Assembly (NCBI GenBank): GCA_965240325.2
Contig: OZ251255.1
Span: 496,001-560,000, forward strand
Direction: 5' to 3'
Length of the DNA: 64,000 nt
Source: Rebecca billardiae RCC1528
Taxonomy: Eukaryota; Haptophyta
The translations under genes were made by a program, and so were the position numbers. Below, piece after piece: positions 1-8,429 of the stretch. The notes beneath the pieces were generated by a model that worked only from the letters and a program-made list of their open reading frames with translations, had not been told where the DNA came from and made no database searches. Numbering within the stretch: position 1 is the first letter of the stretch; each line of letters opens with the position of its first letter.

Positions 1-153
1 AGCGATGCGCCGTCGGCAGAGGGGCGACGATGGCGGCGGACAAGATGAGTCCGGATGGGCCAAGCCAATGCACCGGACTTTCACGTGGCCACCAGCTCGC
101 CAAGCGCCGGGGCCGAAGCCACGCGCCAGCAGCACAGCCAACCTCGTTCGACG

Positions 154-582
154 ATGGTGCGCGCTGCACGCTGCGCGCCCCCCCCGCGCCTGGCCGCGCG
201 GGGCGCCGAGCGCGGAGCGCGCCGCCGTGGCCGGGGCGTGCGATGCAGCCAGTGCTCTCGCGCAGGCTGTGGCGCGCCGCGCATCGCGCCGCTCGCCCCC
301 GATCCGCTGCGATCGGACGCGGACTGCGGCGGCGGAGCGCCCACGCCTCACCGCGCCGCGCGCCCGCCCGCGCCTGGCGCCGCGCAGGATCAACCGGTGA
401 AGCTGTGCAAGGTGACGAAGGTGCTCGGCCGCACCGGCCAGACCGGCCAGGTCACGCAGGTCCGCGTCGAGTTCCTCGACGACCCCGCGCGCTCGATCAT
501 CCGCAACGTGAAGGGGCCCGTCCGCGAGGGCGACATCCTGATGCTGCTGGAGTGGGAGCGCGAGGCGAGGCGACTCCGATAA
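154..582 (+). CDS. RPS28: 40S ribosomal protein eS28 (2 exons)
   Basis: Structural protein of the small cytosolic ribosomal subunit, close to the mRNA exit. The core from [16 protein letters not shown] through [20 protein letters not shown] to EREARRLR matches the whole eS28 family. The reading frame at 388-582 lacks a start of its own. An ATG at 154-156 is followed immediately by GTGCGCGC, and exon 2 begins after GCGCAG at 386-387. Joining 154-156 to 388-582 gives a protein starting [12 protein letters not shown], 65 residues, which is the normal family length. The intron (157-387) is phase 0 and splits the gene exactly after the initiation codon. The family and exon 2 are certain; exon 1 is inferred from splice motifs and from the exact fit of the N-terminus. 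Confidence 0.93.
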   Translation: MVRAARCAPPPRLAARGAERGARRRGRGVRCSQCSRAGCGAPRIAPLAPDPLRSDADCGGGAPTPHRAARPPAPGAAQDQPVKLCKVTKVLGRTGQTGQVTQVRVEFLDDPARSIIRNVKGPVREGDILMLLEWEREARRLR

Positions 583-667
583 GCGCGCCGCGTGCGGACG
601 GCCGCCGCGGCCGCGCCGCGCGCCACGCCGGGCGCGCCGCGGGCCCACGCCCGACGGACGCGCTCGA

Positions 668-668
<1 letters not shown>

Positions 669-712
<44 letters not shown>

Positions 713-713
713 T
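669..713. repeat. (GGC)n microsatellite
   Basis: About 45 bases of uninterrupted GGC triplets about 90 bp downstream of the eS28 stop, probably in its 3' flank. It gives poly-Arg, poly-Gly or poly-Ala/Pro in every frame, so the overlapping reading frames are artefacts. Confidence 0.95.
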
Positions 714-1738
714 TGCCTGAGCCTCGCTTGGCGCGGTCGTCGCCGGAGCGGACGAGCGACGCGTGTGTGCTCGCGGCGCGGTGCGTCGGGTGCTCGTGGT
801 TTGCCTCGTGCTGCCGTGGCATCGCAGCTGCTCCCGCGCGTCGGTGGCCTCGGCGTGCGTGTGCGCACCGCTCCTGGAGGCCGGGCCGGGGCCACCGGAG
901 GCCATCGGGTGCACAGGCGTGCGCCCGTGGCTGGAGTTGAGCTGGGTGGTGGGCTGTGTGACTGCGCGGGCCGGCGGGGCGTTCGACGGGATTGCTCGTG
1001 CTGCACGGCGCATGGCGGGTTGCAGATGGCCGTCCGCTGCGACCTAATGCACCACGCTGCGCGTGGCCTCCTCACAGATTCGCCTCCGAGGCTGCTACTG
1101 CTAGTGCTGCCGAAGTGATTTCGGTCCGCGGGCGCGGCCGAGCCGGGCGCCCGCCGGGCTGGTTGGTACCTGCGCGTCGTCGTTCTGCGTGACTCAGATC
1201 GAATGAACGCGGGCGCGCCGCGGCCACTGGCACATCACTCGCAGTATTCACGAGCTGATGATGCTGCTGCTCAAATTATATATACTTATTATAATTGTTT
1301 AATTGTTTTATTGTCAATGGGCCCCTGATGATTCACAATGGCGATCTCGGCAACAGTAGTAGGGGAGATACACGATCTGATGAGACCGCACCGCGCCACG
1401 GCAGCACGCACAGGCACTAGCCACTACGACTACTGATGAGTATATATATATACTACGACGACTGCTGTACGACGCTACTCTCAACTCTGTCCGAGTTGGA
1501 CTGTAGCGCGCAGTCGTTATCAATATCAGTGCTCGGTGATGCCATTCCCCATTGGCGCATTGCAGGCCGCGGGCATATCGAATAACCGCGCTGAGTCGAT
1601 GCGCGAGTATATACCGGCTACTGTAAGCAAGCCGTGTAGCAGCAGATCGCGAGCAGCAGCGGTTGCAACGGTTGTGATCGAATAATAATTATAAGTAATT
1701 GTCCGACGACATACCGTCATTTAGCCGCCATCATAATA

Positions 1739-1915
1739 TTCATAACAAGTCCTTGACGTTTGGCTGAATCTGTATGTGACACAGAGTGACTAGTGAGAGT
1801 GGCGCAGCTGGCGTGCGCGGCACGACCGCGCGACGCGGCGCGCGGAGTCGGATTTGATTGAGTCGTGCTTCCGACGGCTGGGCTGGGCTCTGGGACATAT
1901 TTATTTGTAAGTGAT
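1739..1915. repeat. dispersed repeat family, partial copy A
   Basis: Shares with the copies at about 3540-3960 and 37230-37650 an ordered set of blocks: CTGTATGTGACAC, then a GCGC-rich stretch, then a GGAGTCGG-TTTGA block, then CGTGCTTCCGACGGCTGGG with a following CATATTTATT. Only the 3' half of the family is evident here. Alignment was by eye. Confidence 0.5.
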
Positions 1916-3539
1916 GACTCCGCAAGCGCCACGCTCGTCAGACACCTACATATGGCATGCTGGTTGTCGAAATCACAGTAAATCAATGGCGGGCTGCTGT
2001 CATGCGCGGACCGGCCCCGCCGTACCGCCGGTAGGTGGGTCCCTGGCGATTTTCCAGCGTTCTTTTAAACATTTACCGGGTTTTCTCGCCGGATTTCTTT
2101 TCGCGCGGGGCGCGGCTCGGGAAAATCGCGGGGCCGCCGGCCGAGGTCCGACCTGAACGCTCCCGACGATGTCGGAGCGCCTCTCCAGCGCGACCGAGCC
2201 GCCGTGTGTCGGGTAGACTACTGCCAACACCTATCGCGCGCTCCAGCGCTTTGCGCGTGCTCACGGATGGGATCCGTGGTCACACATCCCCCGCCTGGCA
2301 CGGGCCGGCATGTTTGACTCTCGCCCGGCTAGACGCGTACAGACAACTTGAATCGATCGGCAGATGTTCGACCCGTGCCTTCGAGCAGGGTCACTTTTCG
2401 CTACAGGCGGGTCAGGCGACGGGAGGCATGGGTCACCATCAGGCATGTGCATACTCTTGACGCTCCCGCCATCTTGAGCAGCTCTACGCACCGTGAAGGT
2501 GACAATTGGGCTGCGCGCAAGCTGCTCGTGAGAACGCACGACAGCCAGCCCCGGGCTCTCGGGGAGCCATGTGAGCGATTGGCGACTTCCGAGAGGGCGT
2601 GTTTGGTGGGGGTTGGTACCAATAATCGACCAGCAGGCCTGGGATGGGTGCACTGAGGACTTGGGATGCTGAGAAGCCGCCGCGATGTGCATCGAGCACG
2701 CTGACTTGCCATCCGTGTGCACGATCAAGCGCCAGGAAGATCAGCAGGGCCTTTGACAGCGGCAGCAGGCGCTCAGCGATCCTTCCCTATGCCGAGTGTG
2801 GGCATAATATGCGGTGCTCGAGCGTGGTCGCAGGATATGGGTCCATTCTTGACAGAACTCGGTCGCGTTGACAGGCGCGGGTGCCACCCCACGCTGTTGC
2901 TCCTGCCATCGGGTGGTCCCACTCGTTCCGCTTGTTATCTGCGAAGACTCGTACTCAGCAAATCTACGGCTAGGCGTGGTAGACCCCTCAGACGCATGTC
3001 TGATGATTGCCCGGCACGTTCTCGTCGTCACGTTGGGTGTACTTGAGCGAGCGGAAGCCGCAACGTGATGGCTAGGCCAGCAGCTCAACCATCTGACGTC
3101 TCGCCGGCCAACTGGCTGAGTGCTCTCAGCCTAGCAGCAGCGTCGGTGAACCTATCGTATTGCTGCCTGGCAAGAAGATTGTAGGAGGTATCGTCGACGG
3201 CATGGGCTGCAGCTGCGGTAGTCGTGGACTGGTGGCGGCCTCACGCGGGTGGGCATACGACGACCGGTGACACGCGGAGTACGAGCTGCGAGCACGGAAG
3301 CCGCCGAGCGCGGCAAGCTCCGGCGGTGGCGTTGGCTGATAGTCCAGCCTCGACGGCGGAGGGCTCCCGTGTGACGACGGTGGCATGCTCGGTGGCGGGC
3401 GATGATGCGTGCCTCGGCACGCAGCCCGCCACAAACACTGCCACTCGCAGGCAGTCCGGTTGCGGCCCGGTTTGCCTGTGTCCGCGTCGCTCGGCGCCTA
3501 CTTCGATGACCCAACAAACGTACCCACATATCGGAACGA

Positions 3540-3960
3540 ATTTGAATATATAGTGAGCCACTTCCATGGTCAATATAAAGTGGGTAACCGTCGTTATATG
3601 TACGGGTAATTGGCTATATACAAAGTGGGTAATCTACTCGATCTTGCTGTAGTTTGTTGGAGGTATCCGCGCACAGCATAGAGCCCCACTCTTTGCTTCA
3701 TAAAATGGTTCGGTCGGGTGTCAACGGTTGCCAATAAGTCATTCCGATCGCATGTCGCCATCTAGCCACCATAACCATCAAGTAACGCTTCGCAAAATCT
3801 CTATGTGACACTAGTGGCGCGGCGCGCGCGCGCTCGGCCGCGCGATGGCACGCGGAGTAGGTTTTGAGGTCGAATAAACTTTTGCTCCGCCCCGATGGGA
3901 CGCATTTATAGCGTCGATTCTGGGTGAGAGACGAAATCTAGCAGGACGCCATTCTGAGTG
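3540..3960. repeat. dispersed repeat family, copy B
   Basis: About 400 bp resembling 37230-37650 in the same orientation. Shared blocks in the same order and spacing are a GGGTAAT-TCGATCTTGC-GTAGTT block (3628-3655; 37313-37340), GCCAATAAGT (about 3729; about 37409), CTCTATGTG (about 3801; about 37481), a GCGC-rich stretch, and ACTTTTGCT-CGCCC. No coding capacity. It could be a SINE, a MITE or an LTR fragment. Confidence 0.55.
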
Positions 3961-4171
3961 CGCCAGAATATCGCCCCAGTTGGGAGGGACCCACCTACCG
4001 TACGGTCACCGCGTTACTCAAACCGTTATGGTTCAGCCTCAATGACTATATCAGTGACTACGCGGTACGCCTACTCGGCCCATCAAGGCTGCCAAGAGTC
4101 TTAGTGCCAAGAGGCAGAGCGTGGAGTGGGTGACCGGACTCGGCTGCCTGGCGGTCGGAGCTACAGCACGC

Positions 4172-7100
4172 TTACAGGGCCAGCTGGATGCGCTCGTCGG
4201 CATCGCCATCACCGCCAGCAGCCGCCGCTTGCTGCGGTGACAGCTGCTGCTGCCGCTGACCCTCTGCGCCGACGGTGGTGCGCAGCGGAGCAGGCGGGCC
4301 ACCAGCGCCGCCGGTCCCGCCGCCCGGCCCCAGCCCCGCAGCGTCGGTGGCCGTGGGCTGTGCGGACAGCGCAGCGAGCGGCGGCACCAGCGCCGGCACC
4401 GCCGCCGCGCCAACCGCCGCCGGCTGCGCTGTACGCGGGGGCTGCTGCGCCGAGGGCTCCCACGAGCCCACCGCGTCCGGCGCCGTGTACGGGGCTGTGC
4501 CGCCGCCGCCAGCAGCCGTCGGCGCGTAGGGCAGCGCGTAGGGCACGCCGGCCGGGGGCGTGCCCGCCGCCGAGGCGGCCGCCGGCATCGCGCCGGCCGG
4601 CTCCGCGCCGCCCGCCGCCGCAGACGTGCCGCACGCGAGGAGCGCCGCCAGCACGTTCTCCTCAGCTCCCCTCTCGGCGCCGGGCGGCCCGCGCCCCGAG
4701 CCCCCCGAACGGCTCGAGCTGCCGAGCGAGCGGCCCTCGGCGCAGCCCTGCGCGCCGCCGCACGTCGTGGCGCCCAGCACGGCGGCCCCGTCCAGCATGG
4801 CCGCCCCGTCCAGCATGGCCGCCCCGTCCAGCATGGCCGCCCCGTCCAGCATGGCCGCCCCGTCCAGCATGGCCGCCCCGTCCAGCATGGCCGCCCCGTC
4901 CAGCATGGCCGCCCGGCTGCACGCAGCGCCCACCGCTGGCGGCTCTGGCGGCGGCAGGGCTGCGGCGGCGGCGCCGCCCTGCGGCCCGACGCCGCCGCCG
5001 GGCGCGCGGCGCGCGTCGGCGCCCTGCAGCAGCCTCGGCGGCAGCGCGCCGCCCCCAAGCGGCCGTGCGGCCGCTATTCCCGGCGACGGCGCCGCCTCGT
5101 CCGCGCAGGCGCGGCCACTGGCGCCGGCGGCGGAGGCGGAACCCCACGACGCGGCTGGCGCGGCCGGGGCGGCGCCGAGCGCGGCCGCGCCGCCGTGGCC
5201 GCCAGGCGCGTCGGCGGCGGCGGCGACCGTCGCGCCGTGCTTGGGCACGCAGCAGCACTGCCGCCACACGCAGCGCGCGCAGCACGCGGCGAGCACGGCC
5301 GCCACGATCAAAAACGGGATGACAACGAGCGTGGCGCGCAAAGCAGTTTCGCTCCGTGCCGCAGCGGGCGAGCGGAGCGTGGCGCTGGCGCGCGGGGCGT
5401 CGCGGCCGTCGGCGTCGGCGTCGGCCTGCGCGCCGTCGGCGGCGGGTGCGTCGTTGGACGCGGTGCCGGCACTCGCGCTCGCCCCCGGGACCGGCGGCGG
5501 GCTGGGCGGCGGGAGCGGTGGCGGGCTGGGCGGCGGGCTGGGCGGCGGGCGCGGCGGCGGCGACGGCGGCGGCGAGGGCGGAGGCTGCGGCGGCGGGCGT
5601 GGAGGCAGCGCGGGTGGTGGCGAGGGCGGCGGCGTCGGCGGGGCACTCGGCGGAAGCCTCGGCGGCTGCGACGGCGGGGGCGGCCGCGCGGGCGGCGCGC
5701 TCGGCGGCTCTCGCGGCGGCGGCGAGGGCGGCGGGCTCGGCGGCGGCGGGCTGGGCGGCGGCGAAGGCGGCGGGCTCGGCGGCGGGCTCGGTGGCGGTGG
5801 GCTCGGCGGCGGGCTCGGCGGCGGGCTCGGCGGCGGGCTGGGCGGCGGCGAGGGCGGCGGCGAGGGCGGCTGCACCGGCGGCTGGCGTGGCGGCGGCGGC
5901 AGCGGTGGCGTGCCGGGCGGCGGGCTCGGCGGCGGCGGCAGCGCGGGCGGCGGGCCCGGCGGCGGCGACGGCGGCGGGCGCGGCGGCGGGCTCGGCGGCG
6001 GGCTCGGCGGCGGCGCGGGCGGCGGGCTTGGCGGCTCCCGCGGCGGCGGCGAGGGGGGAGGGCTCGGCGGCGGCGGGCTGGGTGGCGGCGAGGGCGGCGG
6101 GCTCGGCGGCGGGCTCGGTGGCGGCGGGCTCGGCGGCGGGTGTGGAGGCGGGCTCGGCGGCGGGCTGGGCGGCGGGCTGGGCGGCGGCGGGCTGGGCGGC
6201 GGCGAGGGCGGCGGGAGCGGCGGCGGCGGGCTCGGCGGCGGCGCGGGCGGCGGCGAGGGCGGCAGTCTCGGCGGCGGGCTCGGCGGCGGGTGCGGCGGCG
6301 GGCTCGGCGGCGGCGGGCTCGGCGGCGGGCTCGGCGGCGGGCTCGGCGGCGGGCTCGGCGGCGGCGGCGGCGGGCTGGTCGCGGTGAGCGGGCAGCTGTC
6401 GCGCCAGTTGCGCCCGACGGGGGCGTCGGCCGTCGACGCGCCGATCGGAACGCCTGAGCCGGGCAGCGTGGTGGCGGTGGAGTCGCCGCTCGCGCTCACG
6501 CCGACGCTCGCCAGCGCGGTGCTCCGGTTGTGCGCCGCCGTGCAGTTCGCCACGCTCGGCGTCGCGCCCACCTCCGCCGCCGACCACGCCACCCCAACAT
6601 ACACGCCGCGTACGCGCAGCCCTGCAGAGCGCACGCCCAGGGTGAGGTTGAACGCGCCGCCGCCGCCGGAGCTGTCCGCCCACGCGCCGACGGGCACGCG
6701 CGTCCAGCTGTACGCGCACGACGCCGCGTCCGCCGACACCGCCCCCGCGTGCGCCACCTCCACCGCCGCGCCGCCGGCCCCGCCGGCTTCGTCAGCAGCG
6801 TACGCGCCAGCGGTCTGCCGAAACACCCACACGGCAGCAGATGGCTCGGTGGAGCAGGTCTCAAGCCAGAGCTGCGCGCGGTTGCCCGGCGCGAGCCAGC
6901 CGGCGCCGGCGGTGAACGCCCACGCGCCGCCCGCGCCGCCGAGCGCCGGCGCGGGCGCGGAGCCCGCCGACGGGCGCGGCAGCAGCACGCGCAGCGCGCC
7001 GAGCGGCGCGTCCGCGGCCGCCGCCTCCCAGCCGCCGCCGTGCGAACTTTCCAGGAAAGCTCCGTCAGGCTCGAGGGCGTCGGCGTCGTCGGGCGCGGCG

Positions 7101-8164
7101 CGCCAGCCGGCGGAGGAGGCGTTGCGCATGTACTCCACCGCGAGCACACGCACGCCCGCGCGGCAGCGGCACAGCGCCGCGGGGCTCCCGTCGTCCGCCG
7201 CGCCCGCGCACGCGCCGCCGCCGCCCGCCGGCTCGGCCGCGCCGCCGCCCTGCAGCACCATCTCAGTATAGCACGACGCGCAGTCGCCCACGCGCAGGTC
7301 GGAGAGCTGCAGCGCGAAGCGCGTGACGTTCGGCGCGGCGGCGCCGGCGCCGAACTGCGCGAAGCCCGGCTGCCACGTGCCCATGTTCGCGTGCGGCCCC
7401 ACCGCGTCGTTGTAGGCCGTTACGCCCGCGTAACCGCCGCCCGAGTAATAGGCGGCCGCGTCGGCCGTGCCGTTCGCGTGGTCTAGCACGAGCACGCCGT
7501 TGCGCCAGAGCTGGACGACGCCGGCGGGCTGGCCGTCGGCGCCGTGCGCGAGCACCGTGCGCAGCACGAAGCTGTCCCACTCGTCCGGGCAGATCGCGCC
7601 GATCCCCACCGTCGTCGTGCCGCCGAGATCCGAATCTGCGAGATTGAAATCTCCCGACCCGCCGCCGGCGCGCGCGGTGGTGTTGGCGGCGGCGTCGCCG
7701 TTGATCGTCGCGGCCCACGTGCCCGTCTGCCCGCGCGTGTGCACGCCGAACACCGGCGGCCGCCCCGCGCCCTCGCCCGCGTCCGCCGTCGCGTCCAGGC
7801 GGAAGTGCCACGCGTCGCCGCCGTCGCCCGGCGGCGCTGGCACGTAGTCCGCGTCGAGACGCACGTGCCAAGCGAACCAGCGGACGACGCCGTAGGGCAC
7901 GTCGAGGCGGTCGTCGGGCTGGAGCAGCGCGATCTCCGCGCGCGTGCGCCCCGCCGCGTACAGCAGCTCGAACTCGTAGCAGCCCGTGCCCGAGAGGCAG
8001 CCCGAGCCGGCGAATCCGTGGAAGCCATCCTGCGAGTCGCCGAGGGACCAGAGGTCCGTGTCGAGCGCGGGGCCGTCGAAGGACTCGTCGACGAGGAGGG
8101 AGGCGTGGGCGACGGCGCCGACGAGCGCGAGCCACCAGCGCCCGCGCGCCCGCCGCTCGCGCAT
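4172..8164 (-). CDS. secreted, membrane-anchored Ser-Pro-rich protein with a polysaccharide-lyase-like ectodomain
   Basis: Predicted 1330-residue single-exon type I membrane protein. Start chosen at 8164 (MRERRARGRWW) because it gives a clean signal peptide (LALVGAVAHA); the frame is open further upstream. Residues about 20-300 hold a lectin/lyase jelly-roll-like region: an ESFDGPALDTDLW opening, a TRAEIALL strand, WHFRLDATAD, PPVFGVHTRG, and then VVQLWRNGVLVLDH. This pattern resembles heparinase-I/PL20-type polysaccharide lyases. Residues about 590-890 are a long stalk of SPPP and SPPPP repeats, as in algal hydroxyproline-rich cell-wall proteins. A single membrane helix (ATLVVIPFLIVAAVLAA) lies near residue 950 and is followed by a Cys cluster and an Ala/Gly-rich tail containing seven GAAMLD repeats. 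The opposite strand is also open over the stalk, but there it encodes only Gly-rich or Arg-rich sequence. The architecture is clear; lyase activity is inference. Confidence 0.75.
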   Translation of the reverse strand: MRERRARGRWWLALVGAVAHASLLVDESFDGPALDTDLWSLGDSQDGFHGFAGSGCLSGTGCYEFELLYAAGRTRAEIALLQPDDRLDVPYGVVRWFAWHVRLDADYVPAPPGDGGDAWHFRLDATADAGEGAGRPPVFGVHTRGQTGTWAATINGDAAANTTARAGGGSGDFNLADSDLGGTTTVGIGAICPDEWDSFVLRTVLAHGADGQPAGVVQLWRNGVLVLDHANGTADAAAYYSGGGYAGVTAYNDAVGPHANMGTWQPGFAQFGAGAAAPNVTRFALQLSDLRVGDCASCYTEMVLQGGGAAEPAGGGGACAGAADDGSPAALCRCRAGVRVLAVEYMRNASSAGWRAAPDDADALEPDGAFLESSHGGGWEAAAADAPLGALRVLLPRPSAGSAPAPALGGAGGAWAFTAGAGWLAPGNRAQLWLETCSTEPSAAVWVFRQTAGAYAADEAGGAGGAAVEVAHAGAVSADAASCAYSWTRVPVGAWADSSGGGGAFNLTLGVRSAGLRVRGVYVGVAWSAAEVGATPSVANCTAAHNRSTALASVGVSASGDSTATTLPGSGVPIGASTADAPVGRNWRDSCPLTATSPPPPPPSPPPSPPPSPPPSPPPPSPPPHPPPSPPPRLPPSPPPAPPPSPPPPLPPPSPPPSPPPPSPPPSPPPSPPPHPPPSPPPPSPPPSPPPSPPPSPPPPSPPPSPPPREPPSPPPAPPPSPPPSPPPRPPPSPPPGPPPALPPPPSPPPGTPPLPPPPRQPPVQPPSPPPSPPPSPPPSPPPSPPPSPPPPSPPPSPPPSPPPSPPPPSPPPSPPPREPPSAPPARPPPPSQPPRLPPSAPPTPPPSPPPALPPRPPPQPPPSPPPSPPPRPPPSPPPSPPPLPPPSPPPVPGASASAGTASNDAPAADGAQADADADGRDAPRASATLRSPAAARSETALRATLVVIPFLIVAAVLAACCARCVWRQCCCVPKHGATVAAAADAPGGHGGAAALGAAPAAPAASWGSASAAGASGRACADEAAPSPGIAAARPLGGGALPPRLLQGADARRAPGGGVGPQGGAAAAALPPPEPPAVGAACSRAAMLDGAAMLDGAAMLDGAAMLDGAAMLDGAAMLDGAAMLDGAAVLGATTCGGAQGCAEGRSLGSSSRSGGSGRGPPGAERGAEENVLAALLACGTSAAAGGAEPAGAMPAAASAAGTPPAGVPYALPYAPTAAGGGGTAPYTAPDAVGSWEPSAQQPPRTAQPAAVGAAAVPALVPPLAALSAQPTATDAAGLGPGGGTGGAGGPPAPLRTTVGAEGQRQQQLSPQQAAAAGGDGDADERIQLAL
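4787..4914. repeat. 18-bp tandem repeat, 7 copies
   Basis: Seven near-perfect copies of an 18-base unit (CATGGCCGCCCCGTCCAG on the plus strand), coding in frame for GAAMLD repeats in the tail of the minus-strand membrane protein. The near-identity of the units suggests recent slippage, so copy number probably varies between strains. Confidence 0.95.
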
Positions 8165-8429
8165 CGCGCACACGGGGTGGTGGTGCGTTACGCTGCGCGG
8201 GCGGCCGCCATGGCGCAGCCTTCCGCCATCTCGATGGGTCCAGATTTGAGGCGGGGACGGCACTCGGCGGGCGCCACTGCCGCACTGGCACTGGAGAGCT
8301 GTGAGCAACCACTGCCATCGTCGTCTGAGTGCTGAAGCGGGTTTTGAACAAAGCGCCACCGGTCGCCGCGCGACACGGGCCGACCGCCGTTGGCCGCGCG
8401 CGCGAGCGGCGAGAGCGACGCCTCACGGG
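8165..8429. promoter_or_regulatory. shared divergent promoter region
   Basis: About 265 bp separate the divergent start codons of the Ser-Pro stalk protein (minus) and the MORN-C2 protein (plus), so both promoters must lie here unless 5' UTR introns exist. No TATA box or other recognised motif is visible. Confidence 0.4.

Larger units (their letters stand above)
714..4171. other. long intergenic region without a convincing gene
   Basis: Less GC-rich than the flanking genes, with short AT-rich patches near 1270-1310, 1440-1460 and 1680-1740. All reading frames are short and show no recognisable domain. The recognisable content is two copies of a dispersed repeat (about 1739-1915 and 3540-3960). 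A 15-base match, AGGGACCCACCTACC, occurs near 3985 and in inverted orientation near 2030, so part of this region may be a decayed mobile element. Confidence 0.6.

Noticed and set aside
2261-2728. 155-codon minus frame in the first intergenic region
   Set aside because: Overlaps frames on the other strand, no recognisable domain and no context.
4560-7271. Long plus-strand frame rich in Gly (GGGLGGG) and others antisense to the Ser-Pro stalk protein
   Set aside because: Codon mirror of SPPP repeats; only the minus frame has a signal peptide, folded domain and membrane helix.
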